Assembly: GCA_023838465.1 (NCBI GenBank) | Contig: JAIVEQ010000042.1 | Coordinates: 1 to 35,410, forward strand | Source: Candidatus Thiodiazotropha sp. | Lineage (GTDB): Bacteria; Pseudomonadota; Gammaproteobacteria; Chromatiales; Chromatiaceae | Direction of reading: 5' to 3' | DNA length: 35,410 nucleotides | Part shown: in pieces, positions 1 through 7,223 of the stretch | How positions within the stretch are numbered: position 1 is the stretch's first letter | How the letters are laid out: every line of letters starts with the position of its first letter | Position numbers and translations under genes: made by a program | The notes under the pieces: generated by a model | Told to the model about the DNA's origin: nothing | Seen by the model: the letters and a program-made list of their open reading frames with translations, nothing else | The model's database searches: none

Positions 1-18
1 GACAACCAATTGTCAACA

Positions 19-56
19 AAGCGACTTGCTGATACTGTACTACGACAAAGTCGCTT
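19..56. repeat. 9-bp inverted repeat below the GGDEF gene
   Basis: AAGCGACTT at 19-27 is matched by AAGTCGCTT at 48-56, giving a 9-bp perfect stem with a 20-base loop just past the 3' end of the diguanylate cyclase gene. A smaller hairpin, GACAA/TTGTC, lies at 1-14. Neither stem is followed by a T-run on the minus strand, so a factor-independent terminator is not well supported. They could be part of a repeat cut by the window edge. The rest of 1-94 shows no gene. Confidence 0.35.
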
Positions 57-94
57 GGTAATTAGTCCGCCAGTTTCCCTTGGTAATGACATTA

Positions 95-1433
95 TTACAG
101 ATTACTGTTTATCGATTCACTGACGATACGGTTCCTCCCCTCCGCCTTTGCTTGATAGAGTGCTTGGTCAGCACGTTCCAACAATGTTTCAAAACTATCG
201 CCTTGATGGAAACTTGCAGCACCAACCGAGACTGAAATACTGGGTAGTTTTTCTTTTGTGCTCCTTTTTACCAATACCATGTTGCCAATCGATTGGTGTA
301 TGGATTCGGCAACAGTGAGTGCGTTGTTGATGTCAGTTGTCGGCAAAAGAACAGTAAATTCCTCTCCTCCAAAGCGGGCGGGGAAGGCCTCTCCCCCTAC
401 TGCATCTTTCATAATCAGGCCAACGCGACGTATCACCTCATCGCCGATCATATGGCCAAAGTTGTCATTGAATTGTTTAAAATGGTCGATATCGAGCATC
501 AGGATGGAAAAGGGTGTTTTAGCATCACTCGCTGAGCGCCAAGGAAGGCTGAAAGCCGAGGCGGTTAGTCCCCGGTAGGCGTGAGGCGAGACTGTAGACC
601 CGTCGTGCCTTGCGCCAGAGGGGATGCAAAGCGAGCATCCGAACACGGCGTCCAGTCATTTGGGAACTGACGGCGGAGTGGTCACGAGCTTGCGATGTGA
701 TCACGTAGTGTCAGTGACCAGGACCGTCCGGGGCACTAATAGGTTGTCAAAGATCGAGTGTCTTTTAGGCCTGGGACGCCTAAAAGACATCACGAGATCG
801 AAGACTCACTTGTTGTTCTTCAACCAATTCCTGCATACGCTTATTCAATGCGCGGCGGTTGAACAAGCCGGTAAGCGCATCTATGGAGATTTCATCACGT
901 AGTTTCTTAACCTCTGATTGGAGTGTAAGGCTGTGCTGTTCTGCAGATTGCAGATGATCCCGCATCAATCGGTTGCTCTGCATTGCCTCGGTGGTGGCTT
1001 CCAGTAAGGTGCTGGCTATACCCTGCAAATCCTTAAGACTGGGGTTGGCGTCAAGTGCACGGGTCTGTTGTAGCAGGGTTTCATTGAAATGCTCGGTATG
1101 ATCGCAACTGTTCGTAACACCCTCAAGCACCTTATACAGTAGACCATGTAGATCGGCCAAATGCTCATCTAACCTGTCACTCTCTGTATTGTCCATGCAC
1201 TGAGACTCAAACAAGTGGAGCAGGAAGTGGCTATCCAATGAACCGCTTGTATTCAGCTGTGTATCAATAATGTGTGTCAATTCTTTATTGAGCTGACTGA
1301 CATACATATATGCCATGTGGTAACAGACAGGTATTGCAGGAATGTTGGATCGATCAAGAAATTCGATCGCCTTGGTATGCCACTCCCTTGCATCTTCCGC
1401 TTTGTCTAATTTCAAACAGTTGGGGGTTTGCAT
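95..1433 (-). pseudogene. diguanylate cyclase (GGDEF), split by an insertion
   Basis: The intact protein would make cyclic di-GMP from two GTP. The 5' part (1433-804) encodes a helical N-terminal region of no family I recognise, followed by the start of a GGDEF domain (DALTGLFNRRA). The 3' part (526-95) continues with LMLDIDHFKQFND, the active-site motif GGEEF and the family C-terminal DQALYQAK. Between them lies a 273-bp insertion flanked by ACTC repeats. Removing the insertion and one repeat joins ...EEQQVS to DAKTPFS in frame, giving 353 residues with normal GGDEF spacing. As it stands, the 5' reading frame stops inside the insert and the 3' part has no natural start. No RxxD inhibitory site precedes GGEEF. 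The gene is very likely inactive unless the insert is removed. The start is ATG at 1433; no strong ribosome site is visible. Confidence 0.85.
531..803. mobile_element. 273-bp non-coding structured insertion with ACTC flanks
   Basis: The insert interrupts the GGDEF gene and is bordered by ACTC at 527-530 and 804-807, which looks like a 4-bp target duplication. It has no convincing ORF and no clear terminal inverted repeats. It is packed with stems: CGCC/GGCG around GGCT/AGCC (537-563), a 10-bp stem 578-587/607-616, GGATGC/GCATCC (622-640), an 8-bp stem 678-685/697-704, TAGTG/CACTA (706-738) and an 11-bp stem 760-770/778-788 near the right end. Terminal palindromes suggest a non-autonomous mobile element, perhaps of the IS200/IS605 kind, or an element encoding structured RNA. 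I do not recognise the family. Confidence 0.6.
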
Positions 1434-1448
1434 AGCGTCACTTTATTT

Positions 1449-1478
1449 ATTATAGAGTTTTCACAATTAAAATTGTGA
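1449..1478 (-). promoter_or_regulatory. palindromic operator-like site and -10 before the GGDEF gene
   Basis: An 18-bp perfect palindrome (TCACAATT-AA-AATTGTGA, 1461-1478) lies just upstream of a minus-strand TATAAT at 1454-1449. That places the palindrome over the likely -35 region, about 28 bp upstream of the ATG at 1433. The arrangement suggests a repressor or activator site controlling the diguanylate cyclase. The half-site order (TCACA then TGTGA) is the reverse of a CRP site, so CRP is not assigned. Confidence 0.35.
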
Positions 1479-1568
1479 GGTCGTTATTTTCCAGGTTTCC
1501 TTTAGTGTTCGTATAGCGACCTCTCCTGTCCCTTCTTTAGGAATTAAATGGAGTTTATAATAAAACAG

Positions 1569-1604
1569 GCAATAAAAAAGAGGCCGAAGCCCCTTTTTTA
1601 TTGC
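1569..1604. terminator. bidirectional intrinsic terminator
   Basis: A 16-bp stem with one mismatch and a CGAA loop has A6 on the left arm and T6 on the right arm, so it reads as a terminator on both strands. On the minus strand it lies 22 bases beyond the stop of the DsrC-like gene. Its core (GCCGAAGCCCC) is shared with the terminator below hppA at 8682-8707. Confidence 0.8.
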
Positions 1605-1626
1605 TTAGTACGGAATAAGTTGTCAG

Positions 1627-1971
1627 CTAATGCACGCTACCGAAAGAGAGATCCAGTGAATAAGGAGGAAGAGGAATACCGGCAATCTTGCATGCCTGTA
1701 CTACCGGTCCTCGGGGAAAAAGGCTGTAAAGGTACTTTTTACCACCTCTCTCTTTGACCTGACCTGTCATGGCCTTCAGTACCAGCCTGGCACTGCAGGT
1801 GGCGCCGTTCTCTTCGCAATGGTGGCGCAGGAAATGAATCACTTCCCAATGAGCATCAGTCATCTCAATTTTCTCTTCCGCAGCCAATGTAATGGCTTGT
1901 TCTTCAGTCCAGTCTTCGAAACCTTCTGGGGTTTTGCTGTTCTCGACAGCCATTGGGTTCATTCGAGGCAT
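1627..1971 (-). CDS. DsrC/TusE-family protein lacking the terminal Cys
   Basis: The 114-residue product belongs to the DsrC/TusE/RspA superfamily of small sulfur-carrier and sulfur-regulatory proteins. The family pattern is clear: the DW-TEE-A--LA helix at 20-31, the LT/MTDAHWEVIHFLR segment near 37-49, and a C-terminal arm RGPVVQACKIAGIPLPP at 87-103. In DsrC the arm carries two redox cysteines, CysB in ACKIAG and CysA 11 residues later at the penultimate position. Here CysB is present (C94), but the CysA position is Ser (S105) and nine more residues follow. It therefore cannot form the DsrC trisulfide or intramolecular disulfide and resembles the paralogues proposed to be regulatory. The start at 1971 is supported by GGAG six bases upstream. 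It stands alone, divergent from polA, with a terminator directly downstream. Confidence 0.85.
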   Translation of the reverse strand: MPRMNPMAVENSKTPEGFEDWTEEQAITLAAEEKIEMTDAHWEVIHFLRHHCEENGATCSARLVLKAMTGQVKERGGKKYLYSLFPRGPVVQACKIAGIPLPPYSLDLSFGSVH

Positions 1972-2189
1972 GGTCGTCTCCAGTGGTGATGGTCGTTTGT
2001 TATAAATATAAGTAATTTTATTGGGGGATTAGTTTTACCCACGCATTAAAGATAGATCAGATTTTCATAAAGACCAAGAAAAATAGTAGGAATTATAGAG
2101 TGGCTCCAAATTTGATCATCAAGTTGGCGACAAGGCGCGTTGTTTTAGCTAACATCAACAAAATATTTTTTAAGGAAATTCCGCTGCTT

Positions 2190-4898
2190 ATGTCCGAATC
2201 ACCCACATTTGTCCTGGTAGATGGTTCCTCTTACCTATTTCGTGCTTATCACGCACTTCCCGACCTCAGTAACGCTCATGGTGAACCGACAGGTGCCATT
2301 GTTGGGGTACTGAATATGCTTCGTCGATTAATTAATGATTATCATCCCGACTATATAGCGGTGATTTTCGATGCACCTGGTGGCAGTTTCAGAAACGAGC
2401 TTTACCCCGATTACAAGGCCAATCGCCCACCGATGCCGGACGATTTACGCTGCCAGATAGAACCCTTGCATGAAATTATCACAGCCATGGGACTCCCCCT
2501 GGTGGTGGTACCAGGCGTCGAGGCTGATGATGTCATCGGTACACTTGCACAACAAGCCAGTGAGAAAGGGATAAAGACCGTCATTTCGACGGGGGACAAG
2601 GATATGGCTCAGTTGGTCAATGAGCATGTCAGCTTGGTCAACACCATGTCAGAGACGACCACAGACGTTGATGGGGTAGTGGAAAAGTTCGGTGTCCGGC
2701 CAAATCAGATAATCGACTTTCTGGCCCTGGTTGGCGATTCGGTAGACAATATTCCAGGCGTACCAAAGTGTGGACCTAAAACAGCAGCAAAATGGCTACA
2801 AGCCTATGAAACGCTTGATAATCTTATTGAACATGCCGGGGAGATCTCAGGCAAGATCGGTGAAAACCTGCGTGCCGCACTAGCGCAGCTACCCCTCTCA
2901 AAGTTGCTGACCACAATAAAGCTTGATGTTGCCCTAGACCATGGGCCCGCTGACTATCGTCCAGGCAAACAGGATATTGCCTCATTGCGCAATCACTATC
3001 AACGGATGGAGTCGAACCGTCTGCTTGCGAGTCTCGATCAGGGTGAGGAGGCGAGCGTTGATACGACACAACCACCACCTCAGCAAAAGGGAACGTACGA
3101 GACAGTGTTGACTGAAAAGGCCTTTCTAGCTTGGCTGGAACGACTGGAAACCTGTGATCTCTTCGCCTTTGATACTGAAACCACAAGCCTTGACTATATG
3201 TCAGCAGATCTGGTTGGTTTGTCATTTGCCATACAACCCGGCGAGGCAGCCTATGTACCGGTTGACCATGACTACCCTGGTGCACCAGAACAGCTGCAGC
3301 GAGAGTGGGTACTAACTCACATAAAGCCTCTTCTAGAGAATCCAAAACATAAAAAGGTCGGCCAGAATTTAAAATATGATATGAGTGTACTGGCACGTTA
3401 TGGTATCAAGATGCAAGGGATTGCCTACGACTCCATGCTGGAGTCCTATGTGCTTGATTCCACGGCAACCCGCCATGATATGGACTCCTTGGCAAAGAAA
3501 TATCTGCAGCACGATACTATCCATTTCGAGGACATTGCCGGAAAGGGCAAGAAACAGCTCACCTTCAATCAGATCGACTTGGAAATAGCCGCCCCTTACG
3601 CGGCAGAAGATGCAGACATCACACTACGATTGCATAACTTTCTCTGGCCAAAATTAGAAAGTATCCCCTCACTTAGTCATTTATTAACCGATCTCGAAGT
3701 TGCATTGATACCCGTGCTGTCCCGGATGGAGCGTCATGGTGTACTTGTCGACAGGAAGATGCTGAGAGAGCAGAGTGATGAACTGGCCAAAAGCATGCAC
3801 CAATTGGAGCAACAGGCCTATGGACTGGCCGGACACAGTTTCAATCTGGGCTCTCCAAAGCAGATTGGTGAGGTCTTTTTCAACGAGCTGGAATTGCCGG
3901 TGATTACAAAGACGCCTAAGGGAGCGCCCTCAACAGCTGAATCTGTATTGGTTGAGTTGGCTGATCAGGGTCATGAGCTGCCTGCGGTTATTCTTGAATA
4001 TCGCGGTGTCTCGAAGCTCAAATCAACCTATACAGATAAACTGCCTGAAATGGCTAATCCTGAGACCGGTCGTGTGCACACTTCCTACCACCAGGCAGTT
4101 GCAGCCACTGGCCGACTCTCATCATCTGATCCCAATCTGCAGAATATCCCTGTGCGAACCCAGGCGGGCCGCCGTATCAGGCAGGCTTTTGTACCAGAAC
4201 CGGGTTGGAAGATGTTGGCTGCGGATTATTCGCAGATCGAATTAAGGATAATGGCCCATCTCTCCGGGGATAAGGGGTTGTTGCAGGCCTATTCTGAAGG
4301 CAAAGATATTCACAGCGCCACTGCGGCAGAGGTGTTCGAGGAGCCATTGGAGCAGGTAACTCCAGAGCAGAGACGCTCTGCCAAAGCGATCAATTTTGGC
4401 CTGATCTATGGTATGTCCGCATTTGGCTTGGCTCGTCAACTGGGTATAGAAAGAAGTGCGGCACAGGCCTATGTGGATCTCTATTTCAAGCGCTATCCGG
4501 GTGTGTCGGAGTTCATGGAACGGACCCGTGAACAGGCCCACCAGCAAGGCTACGTGGAGACCCTGTTTGGTCGCCGGCTCTACCTGCCCGATATAAATGC
4601 ACGGAATCACCAGCGTAAGACGGCCGCAGAGCGTACTGCCATCAACGCACCCATGCAGGGGAGTGCAGCAGATATCATTAAGCGAGCGATGTTGGCTGTG
4701 GATGGCTGGATTGAAAATAGCACTCCACCGGCTCGTTTGCTGATGCAGGTTCATGATGAGTTGGTGCTGGAGGTGGAACCGGCGTATGTGGCTAAAGCGA
4801 CACAAAAATTACGGGATTATATGGAGAGTGCGGCAACCTTGGCAGTGCCTCTGCTGGTTGAGGTGGGGGTAGGTGATAATTGGGACGAAGCGCACTGA
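2190..4898 (+). CDS. polA: DNA polymerase I
   Basis: This is a full-length, three-domain DNA polymerase I of 902 residues, used in Okazaki fragment processing and excision repair. The 5'-3' exonuclease/FEN domain covers about 1-290 and begins LVDGSSYLFRAYHAL. The 3'-5' exonuclease (about 310-500) keeps the DxE motif in FDTETT (about 327) and the late D of YAAEDAD, so proofreading looks intact. The polymerase domain has motif A DYSQIELR (about 680), motif B RRSAKAINFGLIYG and motif C QVHDE (about 853). The frame is open from a GTG at 2100, but the ATG at 2190 starts the conserved sequence and has AAGGA upstream, so it is preferred. The gene is monocistronic and is followed by a hairpin-rich region and a strong terminator. 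Confidence 0.97.
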   Translation: MSESPTFVLVDGSSYLFRAYHALPDLSNAHGEPTGAIVGVLNMLRRLINDYHPDYIAVIFDAPGGSFRNELYPDYKANRPPMPDDLRCQIEPLHEIITAMGLPLVVVPGVEADDVIGTLAQQASEKGIKTVISTGDKDMAQLVNEHVSLVNTMSETTTDVDGVVEKFGVRPNQIIDFLALVGDSVDNIPGVPKCGPKTAAKWLQAYETLDNLIEHAGEISGKIGENLRAALAQLPLSKLLTTIKLDVALDHGPADYRPGKQDIASLRNHYQRMESNRLLASLDQGEEASVDTTQPPPQQKGTYETVLTEKAFLAWLERLETCDLFAFDTETTSLDYMSADLVGLSFAIQPGEAAYVPVDHDYPGAPEQLQREWVLTHIKPLLENPKHKKVGQNLKYDMSVLARYGIKMQGIAYDSMLESYVLDSTATRHDMDSLAKKYLQHDTIHFEDIAGKGKKQLTFNQIDLEIAAPYAAEDADITLRLHNFLWPKLESIPSLSHLLTDLEVALIPVLSRMERHGVLVDRKMLREQSDELAKSMHQLEQQAYGLAGHSFNLGSPKQIGEVFFNELELPVITKTPKGAPSTAESVLVELADQGHELPAVILEYRGVSKLKSTYTDKLPEMANPETGRVHTSYHQAVAATGRLSSSDPNLQNIPVRTQAGRRIRQAFVPEPGWKMLAADYSQIELRIMAHLSGDKGLLQAYSEGKDIHSATAAEVFEEPLEQVTPEQRRSAKAINFGLIYGMSAFGLARQLGIERSAAQAYVDLYFKRYPGVSEFMERTREQAHQQGYVETLFGRRLYLPDINARNHQRKTAAERTAINAPMQGSAADIIKRAMLAVDGWIENSTPPARLLMQVHDELVLEVEPAYVAKATQKLRDYMESAATLAVPLLVEVGVGDNWDEAH

Positions 4899-4923
4899 AC
4901 TTTCCCAGATTTTGCCAGTCTAT
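4897..4923 (+). promoter_or_regulatory. candidate sigma-E/AlgU-type promoter at the polA stop
   Basis: GAACTT at 4897-4902 overlaps the polA stop codon. After a 16-base spacer comes TCTAT at 4919-4923. Extracytoplasmic sigma-E/AlgU promoters use a GAACTT -35 box, 16-17 bases, and a TCTGA-like -10 box. A start near 4930 would produce the small-RNA candidate that follows. The -10 match is imperfect, so this is an inference. Confidence 0.4.
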
Positions 4924-4929
4924 CTGTCT

Positions 4930-5050
4930 GTAAGTCGTACGGCACGGGTCGCTTTTCCTCCCTTTGCGACCCAACCTTCCCGGTAACCCCATCCGGGAAG
5001 ATCCGGCCCCGTCAGTCTCTCCCCTTAGACTGATGGGGCTTTCTTTTTTT
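4930..5050 (+). ncRNA. candidate Hfq-type sRNA at the polA-engB locus (ErsA/Spot 42 position)
   Basis: Three hairpins follow in tandem: GGGTCGC/GCGACCC (4946-4972), CTTCCCGG/CCGGGAAG (4976-5000) and a 13-bp terminator stem (5006-5039) with a T-rich tail. Each loop is rich in C: TTTTCCTCCCTTT, TAACCCCAT and CTCCCCTT. The first contains CCTCC, which is complementary to Shine-Dalgarno sequences. Spot 42 in enterobacteria and ErsA in Pseudomonas lie between polA and engB, and ErsA is sigma-22 (AlgU) dependent. Position, length (about 120 nt), promoter type and terminator all fit an analogue. The alternative is an unusually structured 3' UTR of polA. The 5' end is a guess from the promoter. Confidence 0.5.
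5006..5050 (+). terminator. intrinsic terminator below polA
   Basis: GCCCCGTCAGTCT (5006-5018) pairs with AGACTGATGGGGC (5027-5039) with one G-T pair, then TTTCTTTTTTT follows. This is a strong plus-strand terminator. It ends polA and, if real, the small RNA. Confidence 0.9.
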
Positions 5051-5107
5051 GGGCCTTCCCCTAACCAACAAACACATTCAGCGATATTTCTCGATAGCTC
5101 TGTTTAG

Positions 5108-5323
5108 TGTCCGCAAATGAACGCGAATTAACGCAAATGTGGATAATTAATTCATGATTCAGCGTTCATCAGATAGTGCCTTATTTCTATAACTAATTGT
5201 TATTCATAGTAATGGTTATTTAGCAGGTACCATGTCATTGATCAGAATTTTGCCGTTAACTATTATTTTGACCAGAGATAGTAATACGAAATATTTGCGT
5301 TAATTCGCGTTCATTTGCGGACA
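5108..5323. mobile_element. 216-bp MITE-like element, perfect 31-bp inverted repeats
   Basis: The sequence at 5108-5138 (starting TGTCCGCAAATGAACG) is the exact reverse complement of 5293-5323. The 154 bp between the arms is AT-rich and holds no ORF of note. Perfect terminal repeats with a non-coding core are typical of a miniature inverted-repeat transposable element. I see no clear target duplication: the flanks are GTTTAG and AATCTA. It lies between the polA terminator and the 3' end of engB and disrupts no gene. The remaining bases of the polA-engB gap (5051-5107 and 5324-5401) hold only small hairpins such as CGTGA/TCACG near 5352-5366. Confidence 0.75.
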
Positions 5324-5401
5324 AATCTAATGAATTGATTTGTTGTGATTTACGTGACCTAATCACGTTGTCAGTTGTAGGGAGAGTGTCCCTTCTGCAC
5401 G

Positions 5402-6019
5402 CTACTTCGTTGGCGTTTCCAGCTGTCCCAGATCGAACCAGATATCAAGCACTTGGTGACATTCGTCAATGCCTTGTTTTTTCAGTGAAGAAAAGCGTTG
5501 TATAGAGATCTCCGGGTGATCACTCAACGCTTTTTTAACCTTTAACAGGACATTTTTAACCGCACCACTTTTCAATTTATCGGCTTTGGTCAGGAGGATG
5601 TGCGTTGGCAGGCCATGGTGGGTATTCCACTGTAACATCTGCATGTCGAACGCTGTCAGTGGGTGTCGAATATCCATCAGCAGGACCAAGCCCTGCAGGC
5701 ATTGGCGATGCTCGATATAGTCGGCCAGTGTCTGTTGCCACTGTCGCTTAACGGATTCGGCCACTTTTGCATAGCCATAACCTGGCAGATCAACCAGACG
5801 ACGGTTGTCATCCAGGGTAAAGAAATTCAATAGTTGGGTGCGACCGGGAGTCTTACTGGTGCGAGCCAGTGATTTTTGGTTGCACAGGGTATTCAAGGCA
5901 CTCGACTTGCCTGCATTTGAGCGTCCGGCAAAGGCGACTTCAAGGCCGTTATCCGCAGGTGATTGGGAGAGTTGGGCCGCACTTTTTAGAAAATGGGTCC
6001 GATGATAATAGGGATTCAT
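5402..6019 (-). CDS. engB: ribosome biogenesis GTP-binding protein EngB/YsxC
   Basis: This 205-residue TRAFAC-class GTPase is required for late assembly of the large ribosomal subunit. The G motifs are in order: G1 GRSNAGKSS (about 32-40), switch region [10 protein letters not shown]3 DLPGYG (about 78-83), G4 TKAD and G5 SSLKKQG. Length and order match EngB/YihA. The ATG at 6019 has AGAAAG just upstream. It faces polA, keeping the common gammaproteobacterial polA-engB neighbourhood with a small-RNA-sized gap. Hemerythrin lies 57 bp upstream on the same strand. Confidence 0.95.
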   Translation of the reverse strand: MNPYYHRTHFLKSAAQLSQSPADNGLEVAFAGRSNAGKSSALNTLCNQKSLARTSKTPGRTQLLNFFTLDDNRRLVDLPGYGYAKVAESVKRQWQQTLADYIEHRQCLQGLVLLMDIRHPLTAFDMQMLQWNTHHGLPTHILLTKADKLKSGAVKNVLLKVKKALSDHPEISIQRFSSLKKQGIDECHQVLDIWFDLGQLETPTK

Positions 6020-6076
6020 GACTTTCTAACGCTCACTTTAAAGAGCCATGAACCCTATGCCAGGCGGTCCTTCGGG

Positions 6077-6532
6077 TCAACTACCCCAGAGGCGTTTAAT
6101 CCACGATTTTTTACTCAATTTAGCTTGAGCGCCCGCATTGAGGAAGAAACCGGTGTACTGCATGTCTTCTTCCATGATGTGCTTGGTTAGCCAAGTTTTC
6201 AGGAAATGCATCAGCTCAAAACCTATTGCAGTCTTGCCTGTTGCAACCTTCTCTTGTAGGTCGGAAACAGAATGCAGCAACTCCTCATGGATCTCCTTAT
6301 GGTTTTCATAACCGGGATAGTTGAGGATGCGCATCAAGCTCTCTTCGACCGCAAAATGAATGTGGGTATAATCAGCTAGGTCACCCAGGATGCTTTTTAC
6401 AACATCGCTGCCATGACGTTGGTGGATGGCCTCATGCATTTTATTGACCAGATCAACCAGCATTTTGTGCTGTTCATCAATCTCTTCGATACCGACACTC
6501 AATGTGTCAGACCATTCTACAAATTTGCCCAT
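6077..6532 (-). CDS. bacteriohemerythrin
   Basis: This is a single-domain hemerythrin of 151 residues, a soluble di-iron O2-binding protein. All seven iron ligands can be read: H22 (EQHK), H59 and E63 (HFAVEE), H78 and H82 (HKEIH), and H118 and D123 (HIMEED). The N-terminal VEWSDTLSVGI is the usual family start. Bacteriohemerythrins store, sense or deliver oxygen in microaerophilic bacteria, including methanotrophs and sulfur oxidisers; the role here is not shown. A roughly 30-residue basic tail follows the domain. AGGGAAA precedes the ATG. It may be co-transcribed with engB. Confidence 0.93.
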   Translation of the reverse strand: MGKFVEWSDTLSVGIEEIDEQHKMLVDLVNKMHEAIHQRHGSDVVKSILGDLADYTHIHFAVEESLMRILNYPGYENHKEIHEELLHSVSDLQEKVATGKTAIGFELMHFLKTWLTKHIMEEDMQYTGFFLNAGAQAKLSKKSWIKRLWGS

Positions 6533-6645
6533 AACTGTTTCCCTACGGCCAATAGTGGTGGGTGTGATATGTCAATACGACGCGTGTGTATTGTGACAGC
6601 GATCACGTAGCCGTACAACATAGGTCGGCACGCTATCTGTTAACT

Positions 6646-7125
6646 TTAATCCAGTCGTTCCCACACACCGGATTTACCACCACTCTTCTCCAGTAAACGT
6701 ATGTTACTGATGGTCATTCCCCGGTCTACGGCTTTACACATGTCATAGATGGTTAGCAGGGTGATCTGGGTGGCACACAGAGCCTCAATCTCAACCCCGG
6801 TCTGGCCGATGGTCTCAACATGGCAACGGCATTTAATCGTGTTGTCTGATTCCTGTGGGGAGAGATCAATCTCCACCTTGGTCAGAGACAGGGGGTGACA
6901 GAGTGGAATGAGGTCTGATGCCCGTTTGGCTGCCATAATCCCGGCAATGCGCGCGACACCCAGTACATCCCCTTTTTTGTGGGTACCTTGCAGGATCATC
7001 TTTAGCGTCTCGGCATGCATGGAAATGCTGCCTTCAGTGACGGCCTTGCGTTTTGACTGGGGTTTGTCGCCGACATTGACCATGTGGGCTTCGCCTGCAG
7101 CATTGAAGTGAGTGAATTCAGTCAT
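6646..7125 (-). CDS. moaC: cyclic pyranopterin monophosphate synthase MoaC
   Basis: MoaC acts in molybdenum cofactor synthesis, converting the MoaA product 3',8-cyclo-7,8-dihydro-GTP to cyclic pyranopterin monophosphate. The protein is 159 residues from the ATG at 7125; a TTG five codons further up (7140) is less likely. Family hallmarks are [24 protein letters not shown] and the active-site segment [11 protein letters not shown] near the C-terminus. The start sequence [20 protein letters not shown] is typical. No other moa gene is nearby. A phosphoesterase gene lies upstream on the same strand, with a long hairpin between them. Confidence 0.95.
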   Translation of the reverse strand: MTEFTHFNAAGEAHMVNVGDKPQSKRKAVTEGSISMHAETLKMILQGTHKKGDVLGVARIAGIMAAKRASDLIPLCHPLSLTKVEIDLSPQESDNTIKCRCHVETIGQTGVEIEALCATQITLLTIYDMCKAVDRGMTISNIRLLEKSGGKSGVWERLD

Positions 7126-7168
7126 TTGTGCTCTATCCAAGGGATTATTGCGGTTACAGTCAGCTTAA

Positions 7169-7223
7169 CAGGCTAGTATTCCGTCATCCTGAGTGATTAG
7201 GATGAGGGAGTACTAGTAGCCTG
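7169..7223. repeat. 55-bp near-perfect palindrome at the phosphoesterase stop
   Basis: The left arm at 7169-7190 (CAGGCTAGTATTCC...) and right arm at 7199-7223 pair over about 22 positions, with one mismatch, one G-T pair and a 2-base bulge, around the 8-base loop GAGTGATT. The right arm includes the last codons and stop of the phosphoesterase gene. No T-run follows on either strand, so it is a REP-like or miniature-element hairpin rather than a standard terminator. It would sit between the phosphoesterase and moaC in any shared message. Confidence 0.65.

Noticed and set aside
95..646. A separate 183-aa GGDEF protein starting at 646
   Set aside because: The first 40 residues are read from the insert and match nothing; the domain lacks its N-terminal helices, which lie at the end of the 780-1433 fragment.
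531..809. The insert in the GGDEF gene as a group I or group II self-splicing intron
   Set aside because: At 273 bp it is too short for a group II intron, no domain V is seen, and its ends do not give the expected terminal bases. For group I, no junction choice within the shared GAGT gives both a T before and a G at the end of the intron.
1461..1478. CRP or FNR binding site
   Set aside because: The half-sites are in the reverse order to TGTGA-N6-TCACA and do not fit TTGAT-N4-ATCAA.
1548..1757. 69-aa plus-strand ORF
   Set aside because: It runs through the bidirectional terminator and antisense to the DsrC-like gene.
2824..3396. 190-aa minus-strand ORF and a 187-aa one at 4242-4805
   Set aside because: Both lie inside polA on the opposite strand and have no ribosome site or recognisable sequence.
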